From Frigididesulfovibrio sp031553235 (lineage in GTDB: Bacteria; Desulfobacterota; Desulfovibrionia; Desulfovibrionales; Desulfovibrionaceae), in assembly GCA_031553235.1 (NCBI GenBank), contig JAVBLS010000002.1, forward strand, positions 1-64,000: 64,000 bases of DNA, written 5' to 3'. Shown here piece after piece: positions 1 through 8,918 of the stretch (the stretch's first letter is position 1; the number at the start of each line of letters is the position of its first letter). The notes beneath the pieces are model-generated. The model did not search any database, was not told the origin of the DNA, and saw nothing but the letters and a program-made list of their open reading frames with translations. A program made the position numbers and the translations under genes.

Positions 1-90
1 CCCCACAATATCAGCGATTTGTTGTCGTGAAATGCCAGCGGCATAGGCCTTGACCGCAATTGCGCGTATTTCAGAACTTGCTGTTTTCAT
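1..90 (-). CDS. IS630-type transposase, N-terminal fragment (runs off the left edge)
   Basis: Thirty codons are visible on the minus strand from the ATG at 90-88 to the window edge, with no stop. The peptide begins MKTASSEIRAIAVKAYAAG and continues with SRQQIADIVG, which looks like the first helix-turn-helix of IS630/Tc1-type transposases. Recognition is from memory of the family, and only the first tenth or so of a normal transposase is present. The AT-rich upstream sequence (about 91-139) differs from the GC-rich genes around it, as expected for an insertion sequence end. Whether the element is intact cannot be judged here. It lies just downstream of the pyruvate carboxylase stop codon, so it does not interrupt that gene. 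Confidence 0.6.
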   Translation of the reverse strand, partial: MKTASSEIRAIAVKAYAAGISRQQIADIVG

Positions 91-111
91 GCTCAAAGTT
101 TAAACAAATTT

Positions 112-139
112 TAGACAATTTGAAAGTTGAAATGCTCTA
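112..139 (-). repeat. Probable terminal sequence of the IS630-like element, related to dispersed palindromes
   Basis: The 28 bases upstream of the transposase start are bounded by TA on both sides, the target dinucleotide of IS630-family elements. Read on the minus strand they start TAGAGCATTTCAAC and end AAATTGTCTA. Compared without gaps, they match the intergenic palindrome at 33335-33362 at 24 of 28 positions. The function as an inverted-repeat end is inferred, because the other end of the element is outside the window. Confidence 0.4.
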
Positions 140-172
140 GGGAGCCGTGGGCGTCGGCGGTGCCGACCTGGT

Positions 173-3100
173 CTAGTGCTTGGCCTTTTTGCCGCAATGC
201 GGGCAGAAGGAATAGCCCTCGGAGGGCAGGGGCTTGCCGCATTTGTCGTTGGCGCAGCAACTGGCCACCGGCCCCAGTTCGACGATCAACTCGCCTTCCT
301 TGACCGGGACCATCTGCTTGTTTTCCTTAAAATCAGCCGTCTTGAGCACGCGCTTGACCACGCCGTCGCAAGGGGCGAGCACGGCTTTTTCCTGCTTCAT
401 GATCGAGATGTTGAAAATCTCCTCGCCCTTTTTGACCATATCGCCGGGGGCCACGTACATGACCCAGAGATCGCCTGTGCTGGGCGCCGCCACATGGCAC
501 TCGTTGTTCGGGTCGGCCATCGGCACTCCCCCCCTGCCGCCCATGGCCTTGGGCGCGGCCACCTGGACTTCGGCGCTCATGATCTCCGAGTCCAGAGAAT
601 AGCGGACCACGGAAACGCCGCTGTCACCCGGCTTTTGTACGCGCAACAGACTGAAGTGGTGCGGCTTGCCCAAGGAATCGTTGAACCAAAGCTCCTCGCC
701 GGGCTGCAGCCCCTCAAACCACACGGCCAGAGGCAGACTGTTGGGGTTGCCGAACTTCTGCTGGAACTCGATGGTCTTGACCGCGTCCACCGGATGGTTC
801 AGATAGAGCAGGAACTCATCCTCGGTGGGCTCACGGTGGATGCGCTCGCGCAAGGCTGCGCGCTCGGCCTCAAAGTCCACGGGAGCGAGAAACTCCAAAG
901 GCGACTTTTCCGTGCGCTTGCTGAGCGCCTTTTTCCAGTCGTTGCCAAAGGCACTCTGGTAGACCCATTCCGGTGGGAAGCCCAAGGGCAGCTTGCCAAA
1001 TTTGCCGAGCAGCAGATCCCGGAAGGCATCATTACAGTCCTGGTACAGAGCCAGGCGGGCCTCCTTCATCTCGGGAGAAAGCTCCGCCTCGGGGGTGCGG
1101 GCCACGGTTTCCATGACCTCCAGCAGGTAGTCCACCTCGGACTCACCGCCACGCTTGTAGGCGCAGGTAATGGCCAGGAAGGCCGTATTCCAGGTGATCT
1201 GCGAGCCGGGCGTGACGTCGTGATAATAAACGATGCGCCGGGTGCCGGAAAGGTAGCGCAGCATATGCGGCAGCAGGTGAATATACCCCTGTTTGAGCGC
1301 GCCCTCTTGTGAGGAGGAGGTGGCGCCGCCGGGCATGCCGTGGTTGACCACGTCGTAGTCCGTGCCCTGGAAGAAGGGCGCGGTGTAGCGGTCATAATAG
1401 GGAATGATCTGCTTGAGCACAAAATTACTGTCGCGCACGGCCTGACGGTTGAGCTTAACCGAAAGGCCACGCTCTTCCATGTAGGCCGCCGTGGACAGCA
1501 GATCGCCCTGCCCGTACCAACGGGTGGCCGAGCCGATGGAAGTGTCGACAATGTGCGTTCCGGCCAGAGCCGCCTCGGTCACGGCCGGCACGAACAGGCC
1601 ATCGGTGCAGTGGCGATGGTAGTGCAGCACAAGGTCCGGCCACCTCTTGCGCAGGGCCGTGACCAGGTTGCGCATGAAGGTCGGCGAGCAGTTGCCCGCC
1701 ATGTCTTTGAGGCCCAGAATGATCAGCCGCGTGGCCTCGGTGGGGGTGACGCCCATGATCTTGGCCGACTGGCGAAGAATCTGCGCGGCCACGTCCACAT
1801 AGTGTTCCGCGGTGAAATGCGGCGCCGGGGTCAGAGAAATGGCCGGCTCAAAGACCACGCCGTTGGTGTTCAGAATGACATCGGCAAAGGGCTTCATGTT
1901 TTCCACGTGGTTCAGGAAGTCGAAACAACGGATCACATGGTATTCTTCGCAAATCTTTTCCGCCATGCGCTGCATGAGGTTCTTCGGCTGCGGTTTGTAG
2001 CCGAGCACGTTGGTGGAGCGGATCAGGATCTGCTTCATGGTCTTGGGCGCCACCCGGTTCAGTTCCCGATCCTCAAAAAAGGGTGAGGTCATGTTGGCCA
2101 TCATGTTGACGTGGAAGTGCGCCCCGCCGCCGGTTTCCAGAGAGAAGAAACCGCAGTTGTCCAGATAGGGGGCGACGATCAGGTCCTCGGCCAAGCGGAA
2201 GCGGTTGCCGCTGTTGGACTGGGTGTTGTCCCGGCAAATGGTGTCGCAGAAGTGCACATAGCTGGAATCACGCACAAAATCGAGCAGGGCTCTGCGGTCG
2301 CCTCTGGGATAGGGCGAGGGCAGACGCTTGGTCGACGCGCCGATCTTCGGCAGAGAGAGCTCAAACTGCGGCACTCTGGGGGTATCGATGCTGCGGTATT
2401 CGCCAAGCTGGACAAAGGGGTTCCAGCCTCTGGCCGAGATCTCGCCGATGAGCCGGGCCGTGCGTTCGGCCTCCGGGGCCAAATCCATGTAAGACATGAG
2501 ATCCGGCGTGGCCGCGATGAAGCGGGTGTCAAATTGCCCCAGGCGGAAGGCCGGGTGCTTGAGAATCTGGCGGAAGAACGGGATGGTCGTTTTCAGGCCG
2601 CCGATGATGTATTCGCTCAAGGCCCGCTCCATGATCCCGAGTACCTTGGGCCAGTCCTGGCCGTAGGTGATCAGCAGGGAGCCCGCCGAGTCGTAGTTGG
2701 AGGGGAACTCGTAGCCCGCGCTCATGTTCGAGTCCAGACGCACGCCCGGGCCGCCCGGCGAAACGTAGCGGGTGATCAGCCCGGAGTTGGGCGCGAAGTT
2801 CGCCTGCGGGTTTTCGCAGTTGATCCGCACCTGCAGGGCCGTGTGCGCCGGGTGCATGTTGTCTTCGGTGAAGCGCAGGCGCGAGCCGAAGGCCACGGCA
2901 ATCTGCTCCTCCACCAAGTCGATGCCGTAGCGGCACTCGGTGATGCCGTGCTCCACCTGCAGGCGGGTGTTGACCTCAATCAGATAGGGCGTGCCTTCTT
3001 CCGTGACCAGGAATTCCACAGTGCACAGCGAATGGTAGCCCACGGACTTGACCAGGGTACGGGAGTATTCCTTCAGACTCTCGCGCAGTTGCTCCGACAG

Positions 3101-3877
3101 GCCGGACCAGGGCGAGGGGGTGATTTCGATCAGCTTCTGGTTGTTGCGCTGCATGGAGCAGTCGCGCTCGTCAAAAGCGAAGACGTTGCCGTACTTGTCG
3201 GCAATGACCTGAATTTCAATGTGGCGCACGTGGCGCAGAAATCGCTCCACATACACCCGGGGGTTGCCGAACGAGGCCTGGGCCATGCTGGAGGCCTTGA
3301 AAAAGGCGTCGTCCAAGGCTTCCTCATTATGGACCTCAAAGATGCCCCGACCGCCGCCGCCGCCTTCGGCCTTGAGCATGATCGGAAAGCCGATCTCCTT
3401 GGCCACTTTTTTGGCCGTGGGCACGTCCACCGCCCCATCGGAGCCCGGCACCACCGGGATGCCCAGCTTTTTCGCCAGGGCGCGCACCTGCACCTTGTTG
3501 CCCAGCAGGTTCATGGCCTCGGCCGTGGAACCGATGAAAACCAGCCCGGCTTCAGCGCAGAGACGCGGAAAGGTGTCGTCTTCCGAGGCGAAGCCCCAGC
3601 CGGGGTGAATGCCGGCCACGCCCCGGCGTTTGGCCAGAGAGACGACGCGTTCGATATCCAGATAGGCCCTGGGGTCGGCGCCGAGCAGCATCAATTCCTG
3701 GGCCGCCGAAGCCGCCGGTGAGGCCTTGTCCACATCTGTGGCCGTCATGATGGCCACGGCATCGAACCGCTCGCGGATGGATCGGCAGATCCGGCGGGCC
3801 GGAATACCCCGGTTGGCCACCAGAATCGGCTTGTTCTTCAGCTCCGCCACCACACGCTCAAATGTCTTGATGCCCAT
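173..3877 (-). CDS. pyc: Pyruvate carboxylase with C-terminal zinc-ribbon tail
   Basis: 1234 residues. It makes oxaloacetate from pyruvate, bicarbonate and ATP in the cytoplasm, the main anaplerotic step when growing on lactate or pyruvate. The order is biotin carboxylase (about 1-460, with the glycine-rich ATP loop GGGGRG near 175), carboxyltransferase (about 540-860, with RDNTQS, LKDMAG and HYHRHCTDG in place of the commoner RDAHQS and HTHDTAG forms), and a biotinyl domain near 1140-1200. The biotin-accepting lysine is K1161 in SIMKQEK rather than the usual AMKM. After the biotinyl domain is a short tail with Cys1207/1208, Cys1213, Cys1225 and Cys1228 (the last two as CPHC), which looks like a zinc ribbon and is not part of ordinary pyruvate carboxylases. 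The ATG at 3877 is preceded by a GGGAG. The biotin protein ligase lies 47 nt upstream on the same strand, so the enzyme and its activator are probably cotranscribed. Confidence 0.93.
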   Translation of the reverse strand: MGIKTFERVVAELKNKPILVANRGIPARRICRSIRERFDAVAIMTATDVDKASPAASAAQELMLLGADPRAYLDIERVVSLAKRRGVAGIHPGWGFASEDDTFPRLCAEAGLVFIGSTAEAMNLLGNKVQVRALAKKLGIPVVPGSDGAVDVPTAKKVAKEIGFPIMLKAEGGGGGRGIFEVHNEEALDDAFFKASSMAQASFGNPRVYVERFLRHVRHIEIQVIADKYGNVFAFDERDCSMQRNNQKLIEITPSPWSGLSEQLRESLKEYSRTLVKSVGYHSLCTVEFLVTEEGTPYLIEVNTRLQVEHGITECRYGIDLVEEQIAVAFGSRLRFTEDNMHPAHTALQVRINCENPQANFAPNSGLITRYVSPGGPGVRLDSNMSAGYEFPSNYDSAGSLLITYGQDWPKVLGIMERALSEYIIGGLKTTIPFFRQILKHPAFRLGQFDTRFIAATPDLMSYMDLAPEAERTARLIGEISARGWNPFVQLGEYRSIDTPRVPQFELSLPKIGASTKRLPSPYPRGDRRALLDFVRDSSYVHFCDTICRDNTQSNSGNRFRLAEDLIVAPYLDNCGFFSLETGGGAHFHVNMMANMTSPFFEDRELNRVAPKTMKQILIRSTNVLGYKPQPKNLMQRMAEKICEEYHVIRCFDFLNHVENMKPFADVILNTNGVVFEPAISLTPAPHFTAEHYVDVAAQILRQSAKIMGVTPTEATRLIILGLKDMAGNCSPTFMRNLVTALRKRWPDLVLHYHRHCTDGLFVPAVTEAALAGTHIVDTSIGSATRWYGQGDLLSTAAYMEERGLSVKLNRQAVRDSNFVLKQIIPYYDRYTAPFFQGTDYDVVNHGMPGGATSSSQEGALKQGYIHLLPHMLRYLSGTRRIVYYHDVTPGSQITWNTAFLAITCAYKRGGESEVDYLLEVMETVARTPEAELSPEMKEARLALYQDCNDAFRDLLLGKFGKLPLGFPPEWVYQSAFGNDWKKALSKRTEKSPLEFLAPVDFEAERAALRERIHREPTEDEFLLYLNHPVDAVKTIEFQQKFGNPNSLPLAVWFEGLQPGEELWFNDSLGKPHHFSLLRVQKPGDSGVSVVRYSLDSEIMSAEVQVAAPKAMGGRGGVPMADPNNECHVAAPSTGDLWVMYVAPGDMVKKGEEIFNISIMKQEKAVLAPCDGVVKRVLKTADFKENKQMVPVKEGELIVELGPVASCCANDKCGKPLPSEGYSFCPHCGKKAKH

Positions 3878-3924
3878 CTCCCACGCTCCGTTGAATAGGG
3901 AAAACCCCGTACGTTGTGATCGCT

Positions 3925-4950
3925 TCAGTCACCTGCGAACAGACTGCCGGAAAAATGCTCCTGTTCCAGGCCGTCGACCTGGAGAAGGAGCCCCCCGGCG
4001 GGACTTACGCCCCGGCAAAAACCGCTCAGGCCACGGCCGCCGTCTTCCAAGTGCACCAGGCGGTCTTTCCAGGCCAGGTGCGCTTCGGCGGCGCGGGCAA
4101 TTGCAGCCGGGCTTTTCCCCCGCACGTGATTTTCATACGCCTCGATCAGGGCGTAGACAAGAGCCCGCCACAGCCCGAAGGGAGCCGGCGGGGCATATTC
4201 TTCGCCGCCCTCGCCGGCAAAGAGCACACCGGCCGGGGGCGCGCTGTGGCGACGCAGAGTTTCGGCGTCCGGGGCCTCCTGGAGGTTAACGCCAAGGCCG
4301 GCCATGAGCACGCCGTTTTTTTCTTCCAGCAAAATGCCGCCCACCTTGCGGCCGGAGACATCGAGCAAATCGTTGGGCCATTTGAGCGACAAGGTGTAAC
4401 CGGCGGCCCGGAAGGCCAGAACGCACAGATACCCCACCGCAGCCGAAGCCAGGCCGGCCAGGCGCAGGAGATCTTCGGGCAGCGGAAAACAGACGTGCAG
4501 GTTGCCTCTGGGGGAATGCCAGGGCTTGCGCATCTGGCCCCGGCCGCCGCTCTGGGTGGAGGCGGACACCGCGCCCCAGACCGGCAACAGGGCAAGACCG
4601 TGCAGATCCCAGGCCACGTCAAAAGCGCTGGTGCAGCGGCCGATCAAATAGGTATGGGCAGGCACGGAAAGCTCGGGCGAGGGGTTGGGCTCCAGACGTG
4701 AGTCAAAGAGCACCACGGCGCGGGAGCGGGGGATCAGGGCGTCCAGGCGGACACAGGGGTCGGCCGCATCGCCGAAGGCGCAGACCGGCCGTGGCAGAAC
4801 AACCTCTTCGCCGAACTGGGAGCGCGGGCCGCGCATGTCTTCACAGTCCAGGGGCTCGGCCAGAGGCGCAAGACCGTTCTTCAGAGCTACAAGCAGGGCG
4901 TGTCCGTTGTTTATCAACGCCTTTTCTCCCAAAGGGAAATACGCTATCAT
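3925..4950 (-). CDS. birA: Biotin--[acetyl-CoA-carboxylase] ligase without DNA-binding domain
   Basis: About 341 residues from the ATG at 4950. It attaches biotin to carboxylases via biotinyl-5'-AMP. The catalytic core occupies residues 100-320, with STQSGGRGQ at 131-139 (biotinyl-AMP loop), KWPNDLL at 190-196, KVGGILLEE at 202-210 and GLGVNL at 218-223. The first 95 residues are not a helix-turn-helix, so this looks like a ligase without the repressor function of enterobacterial BirA. The open frame continues upstream to 5727, but that part is antisense to the CCA-adding enzyme. The start at 4950 leaves a 57-nt divergent gap to that gene; a downstream start is possible because the N-terminal 90 residues match nothing I recognise. 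The neighbouring pyruvate carboxylase is the obvious substrate. Confidence 0.85.
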   Translation of the reverse strand: MIAYFPLGEKALINNGHALLVALKNGLAPLAEPLDCEDMRGPRSQFGEEVVLPRPVCAFGDAADPCVRLDALIPRSRAVVLFDSRLEPNPSPELSVPAHTYLIGRCTSAFDVAWDLHGLALLPVWGAVSASTQSGGRGQMRKPWHSPRGNLHVCFPLPEDLLRLAGLASAAVGYLCVLAFRAAGYTLSLKWPNDLLDVSGRKVGGILLEEKNGVLMAGLGVNLQEAPDAETLRRHSAPPAGVLFAGEGGEEYAPPAPFGLWRALVYALIEAYENHVRGKSPAAIARAAEAHLAWKDRLVHLEDGGRGLSGFCRGVSPAGGLLLQVDGLEQEHFSGSLFAGD

Positions 4951-5007
4951 CCCGGCTGTTCCCTCGAGCGGGGAAAAGCCGGAATGCCGGAGGTCGGCGA
5001 AACCACG

Positions 5008-6144
5008 ATGAAATGCTGCGTTGCAGGCGGCGCGGTGCGAGACCTGATTCTGGGCAGGCCCGTCCATGATGTCGACCTGCTCTTTGACGGCTCCGAAGCC
5101 GACTTCATACAGGCAAATCCTCAGGCCCGCAAGGTCCGGGACACGCCCTGCCCCATATATTTGCTGGACGGCCGCGAGTGGACGCCGGTTCAGGGCGGCT
5201 CGCTCAAAGCCGACATGCTGCGGCGCGACTTTACCTGCAACGCCCTGGCCCTTGATGAGGGCGGCAGGCTGTACGCACACCCGGACACCTTCGCCGATCT
5301 GCGCGCCGGGGTAATTCGCCCGGCCTCGCCCACGGCCCTGGTCGACGACCCCGTGCGGGTTTTCCGCGCCGCACGCTTTGCCGCTGTTTTGCCGGAATTT
5401 TCCCTGCATCCCGAATGCCTCACGGCCATGCGCGATGCTTCCGTCGCCATTGCCGCCACAGCCGCCGAGCAGGTGGGACGCGAAACGGTGAAAGCCTGCG
5501 CGGCCGAAAAACCGGGAAATTTCTTGCGCACCCTGGAGCAAACCGGCCGGCTCGTCCCCTGGTTTGCCGAACTGGCCGGCGCCGGGGAGATACCTGCCGG
5601 GCCGCCCCGCTTTCACGATTCTTCCGTCCTGGAACACACGGCCCGGGTCATGGATGCCGTGGCTCTGCTCTGCCGCGACGACCCCGAAGAAATCCGCATC
5701 GCCGCCGTGTGGGCCGCCTTCTGCCATGATCTCGGCAAGGTCGCCACACCGCCGGACCTACTGCCCCATCACTACGGGCATGAGCTACGGGGCACGGACG
5801 CGGCCAGGGATCTGGCCGACCGCCTGCGCCTTTCCCGCCGACTGCGCGATGTCGGGGCAAAGGCCGCGCGCCTGCATATGAAGGCCGGCATCTATCCCAG
5901 CCTGCGCGTGGGCACCAGAGTGGACCTGCTTATGGAGCTGCACCACGCGGACCTGATGCGACCGGTCTTTCTGCTCGCCCGGGCCGACTCGGGCAATCCG
6001 ACCTTGCCGGAAACGGCTCAGGCCGACCTGGAACGCATCCTGCCGGTAAGCCTGCCGTCGGAATGGCGCGACCGGGGCGAGGCCTCGGGCAGACATCTGC
6101 GCGAATTGCGCTGCGCCGCCCTGGCTACGAATGGGAAATTTTGA
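5008..6144 (+). CDS. cca: tRNA nucleotidyltransferase (CCA-adding enzyme) with HD domain
   Basis: 378 residues. It adds or repairs the 3'-CCA of tRNA using CTP and ATP. The class II nucleotidyltransferase signature is intact: GGAVRD at residues 7-12, the metal-binding pair D21-V-D23, and a following RRDFTCNAL motif. The C-terminal half has an HD phosphohydrolase domain (VLEHTARVMD and AAFCHDLGK), as in long bacterial CCA enzymes that also have 2',3'-cyclic phosphodiesterase activity. The ATG at 5008 places GGAVRD at the usual distance from the N-terminus. A GGAGGT lies 13 nt upstream, rather far, and the upstream in-frame ATG at 4984 has no better site. A second protein of this family with a ruined active site is encoded at 51310-52650. 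Confidence 0.9.
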   Translation: MKCCVAGGAVRDLILGRPVHDVDLLFDGSEADFIQANPQARKVRDTPCPIYLLDGREWTPVQGGSLKADMLRRDFTCNALALDEGGRLYAHPDTFADLRAGVIRPASPTALVDDPVRVFRAARFAAVLPEFSLHPECLTAMRDASVAIAATAAEQVGRETVKACAAEKPGNFLRTLEQTGRLVPWFAELAGAGEIPAGPPRFHDSSVLEHTARVMDAVALLCRDDPEEIRIAAVWAAFCHDLGKVATPPDLLPHHYGHELRGTDAARDLADRLRLSRRLRDVGAKAARLHMKAGIYPSLRVGTRVDLLMELHHADLMRPVFLLARADSGNPTLPETAQADLERILPVSLPSEWRDRGEASGRHLRELRCAALATNGKF

Positions 6145-6258
6145 CGCCCGTCGTCAAAAAAAAGGCAATCTTTGCCGCCCGCTCTCAGCCATCGAAGAAA
6201 CCTTTTGTCCAACAGGGACTTTTATTCGGTTGTTATTTATGGCCCAATGCTTGCATAC

Positions 6259-6288
6259 CGTGAAAAAACAGCCACATGTTTTTCACGG
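6259..6288. repeat. Perfect 10-bp inverted repeat just before the GGDEF gene start
   Basis: CCGTGAAAAA (6259-6268) and TTTTTCACGG (6279-6288) are exact inverted copies around a 10-nt spacer. The right arm runs into the GGGGG that probably serves as ribosome binding site for the GTG at 6298. It could be an operator or an RNA hairpin limiting translation; the sequence alone does not separate the two. Confidence 0.5.
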
Positions 6289-6297
6289 GGGTTCATC

Positions 6298-7734
6298 GTG
6301 TTACAGACCAAGCAACCCATCACCTGTTGGGGGATGGGGTTATCCGAAGATCAAACGGTGCGCCTGCGCGAGTGCCTCGGCGACGAGGCCGGGCTTGTGC
6401 TCTGGGAGCCGGAAGCGGTTCCCGGCGTGGAGGACATGGAACGTGATTCGCCCTGCGTCCTCTGGCTTTCTTCCACAGCCAACCGTAAAAGCGCCGCTTT
6501 GGAGCCCACCCGCACTCGTCACCTGGACCTGATCCCCAAAGTCGTCCTGCTGGAGACCTCCTATTCCCTGCGTGACTTTGAAGAGGCCGGCGACGGCGCC
6601 GACATCGTCCGTCCGCCCCTGACCAAAAAGCGGGTGCGCGGAATCATGCGTCGCGCTCTGGAAGCCCAGGAAGTGCACCACGACATTATGTGCATGACCA
6701 AGGAAATTTTGCTGGAACGCGAACTGCTGGAACGTAAAAACAAGCTCCTCGGCTTTCTGGTGAATTTTCTCGGCGGCACTTCCGAATGTTCAGAGCCTTC
6801 GAGCCTGCTCGACAGGGCCCTGGCCGCCCTGCGCGACCTGTTTCCGGTACGCACGCTGCACGCGGCCATGGCCGTGGCCGGCGATGAAACCTCCCTACGC
6901 CTGTTCATCGGCGCAGCAAGCGCCACGCCGGAATACGAACAGGCCCGCAAGTTGCTGCTCACGCACGCACGCGACATTTTCGGTCCCGCCGCCGACGCCG
7001 GCCAGGAACATACCTTGGCCGTGGAAGCCGCCGGGGTTGCGGCCGAACGGACATTCTGCCTTCCCCTGAGCGCGGCGGGCAGCGTGGAGGGAGTGCTCAT
7101 TCTGGAGACTCCGCTCTGCGGCAGCATCGGACGGGATCAGGCCCAGGCCCTGGAGTCGGCCCTGGGACACCTGGCCTTAAGCCTGAAAAACGCCTGTGCC
7201 TTGGAAGAACTGCGCCGGCATGCCGATTACGACGCCCTCACCGGCATGTACTGCCGCCGGCATCTGGACCGCCGACTCGGCGAAGAGATGGACCGCTTCA
7301 AGCGCTATGGCCGGCCTTTTTCCCTGGTGCTCATGGATATCGACCACTTCAAGCGCGTCAACGATACCAGGGGGCACCACGCGGGCGACAGGGTGCTGCG
7401 CGAGGCCGCTGAAATCGTCCGCGCCGCCTTGCGTACTTCGGACTATTGCGCCCGATATGGCGGAGAAGAATTCTGCATCATCTTGCCGGATACCGACGCC
7501 TCCGGCGCTCTCATCCAGGCCGAGCGCCTGCGCAAAGCCATGGCCGGGTACACCTTTCTTGAAGATTCCACGCCGTTGCGCCTGACGGCCAGCTTCGGCA
7601 TCGCCTCGGCCAGGCGGACCGAAGCCGATGCCATGCTGCTGCTCTGCGAGGCCGACTCGGCCATGTACCAGGCCAAAAACTCCGGCCGTAACCGCTGTCG
7701 GCTTCTGGAAGAGCCCCTGCAAGATGCCGGATAA
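6298..7734 (+). CDS. Diguanylate cyclase: receiver-like domain, GAF-like domain, GGDEF
   Basis: About 478 residues from a GTG at 6298. It is predicted to make cyclic di-GMP from two GTP. The C-terminal 165 residues carry the full catalytic set: DALTGMYCRR, the metal site MDIDHFKRVND and the A-site GGEEF. An inhibitory I-site, RTSD, sits five residues before GGEEF, so product inhibition is likely retained. The middle (about 160-300) resembles a GAF-type sensor. The first 130 residues look like a degenerate response-regulator receiver, ending in the typical KKRVRGIMRRALE helix. No transmembrane segment is visible, so the protein should be cytoplasmic. An ATG at 6247 is an alternative start but has no ribosome site. 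The gene ends in a strong terminator and appears monocistronic. Confidence 0.85.
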   Translation: MLQTKQPITCWGMGLSEDQTVRLRECLGDEAGLVLWEPEAVPGVEDMERDSPCVLWLSSTANRKSAALEPTRTRHLDLIPKVVLLETSYSLRDFEEAGDGADIVRPPLTKKRVRGIMRRALEAQEVHHDIMCMTKEILLERELLERKNKLLGFLVNFLGGTSECSEPSSLLDRALAALRDLFPVRTLHAAMAVAGDETSLRLFIGAASATPEYEQARKLLLTHARDIFGPAADAGQEHTLAVEAAGVAAERTFCLPLSAAGSVEGVLILETPLCGSIGRDQAQALESALGHLALSLKNACALEELRRHADYDALTGMYCRRHLDRRLGEEMDRFKRYGRPFSLVLMDIDHFKRVNDTRGHHAGDRVLREAAEIVRAALRTSDYCARYGGEEFCIILPDTDASGALIQAERLRKAMAGYTFLEDSTPLRLTASFGIASARRTEADAMLLLCEADSAMYQAKNSGRNRCRLLEEPLQDAG

Positions 7735-7755
7735 AAAGCTGCACAGGCAAAATCC

Positions 7756-7797
7756 ACGGCCGGATTCCAAAGATTGGAATCCGGCCGTTTCTTTTTT
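7756..7797 (+). terminator. Intrinsic terminator after the GGDEF gene
   Basis: A perfect 15-bp stem, ACGGCCGGATTCCAA (7756-7770) with its complement at 7774-7788, encloses a 3-nt loop and is followed by a T-rich run to 7797. The converging LacI-type gene ends 59 bases further on. Confidence 0.85.
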
Positions 7798-7856
7798 CCG
7801 CCATCTTCCGCAGCGCAACGATGCGCTTCACAGCCTGCCGAGGCGGCGCTTCTGCC

Positions 7857-8870
7857 TCAGCGCAGTACCGGCCGGCTGGAGGTACGCAGCACCAAAGAGG
7901 TTTCCAGGGTTTGCTGGATGCAGGGGTGGTTGGGGTCGTTGATCAGGGTCATCAGGGCATTGATGCCGAGCCGGCCCATTTCCACCCCGGGCACGTCCAC
8001 TGTGGACAGGGGCGGACAGGTATAGGGCGCCAGTTCGCTGTTGTCGAAGCCCATAACGGCCACATTGCCGGGCACGGCAAAACCGGCTTCATAGGCGGCG
8101 GAAATGGCCCCCATGGCCAGGACGTCGCTGGCGCAGGCCACGGCATGGGGCGGGTGGCGCAGGGACATGAGGGTCTGCATGGCCGACTTGCCGTTTTCAA
8201 AGCTGGAGGTCACCGGACAGATCAGCGTAGCATCAAAAGGGATGCCGTGGGCCTCCAGGGCCGCCTTGTAGCCGTTGAAACGCTTGTTGATCCGCTCGAC
8301 TCCGGCGTTGACCCCGCACATGAAGCCGATGCGCCGGTGTCCCTGGCCGGCCAGATGGCTGACCATGGCGAAACAGGCATCCTCGTTGTCGATGCCTACA
8401 AAGCTGTACTCGGTGCCGGGCATGGAATCCCAGAGAAAGACACAGGGAATGCCGCGCAGTTGCAGCTCGTCGAGCTTGGATCGATTTTCGATCAGGTGGT
8501 CGATGACCAGCACCCCGGCCACGCCACGCTCCAGAAACTGCTGGATATGCTTGCGCTCAAGGCGTGGGTTGAAGCCCGAGGTACAGGTGATCAGCGGAAA
8601 GCCGTTGTCGGTGGCGATTTCTTGGATGGCGTTTAGAGCCGAAGAAACCTTGTGGGTGTGGGTGAGCACCAGTACGCCGATGACCGTGGATTTGCGTCGG
8701 GAAAAGTCGCCGGCCGTGGCGTTGTAGACATAGCCGTGCTCCTCCATGACCGCGCGCACCCGTTCCAGAGTGGCCGGCCGCAGGGCCGAGGGGCTGTGCA
8801 TGGCCCGTGAAACCGTGGCCGTGGAAACACCGGCCAAACGGGCCACGTCGACAATGGTGATTTTCGCCAT
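7857..8870 (-). CDS. LacI-family transcriptional regulator
   Basis: 337 residues, normal for the family. The N-terminal helix-turn-helix reads TIVDVARLAGVSTATVSRAM (residues 5-24), followed by the hinge. A periplasmic-binding-protein-like effector domain starts at IGVLVL near residue 63, with the usual VAVMGFDNSELA segment near the end of the core. Such proteins bind an operator dimerically and release it, or bind it, on contact with a sugar-like ligand. No sugar operon adjoins it, so its target is unknown. The ATG at 8870 is preceded by a GGGAGAGG. The upstream gap holds a large hairpin at 8919-8983 that could act in its leader. Confidence 0.88.
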   Translation of the reverse strand: MAKITIVDVARLAGVSTATVSRAMHSPSALRPATLERVRAVMEEHGYVYNATAGDFSRRKSTVIGVLVLTHTHKVSSALNAIQEIATDNGFPLITCTSGFNPRLERKHIQQFLERGVAGVLVIDHLIENRSKLDELQLRGIPCVFLWDSMPGTEYSFVGIDNEDACFAMVSHLAGQGHRRIGFMCGVNAGVERINKRFNGYKAALEAHGIPFDATLICPVTSSFENGKSAMQTLMSLRHPPHAVACASDVLAMGAISAAYEAGFAVPGNVAVMGFDNSELAPYTCPPLSTVDVPGVEMGRLGINALMTLINDPNHPCIQQTLETSLVLRTSSRPVLR

Positions 8871-8918
8871 ATACCTCTCCCGGCTTTACTATGGCTGAAA
8901 TTCCAAACGCCGGCAAGA

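Noticed and set aside
2111..3721. Long open frame of 536 codons on the plus strand
   Set aside because: It is antisense to the biotin carboxylase half of pyruvate carboxylase. High GC at third positions keeps the opposite strand open, and the product has no recognisable domain.
4951..5727. N-terminal extension of the biotin ligase frame
   Set aside because: It overlaps the CCA-adding enzyme on the other strand and encodes nothing ligase-like.
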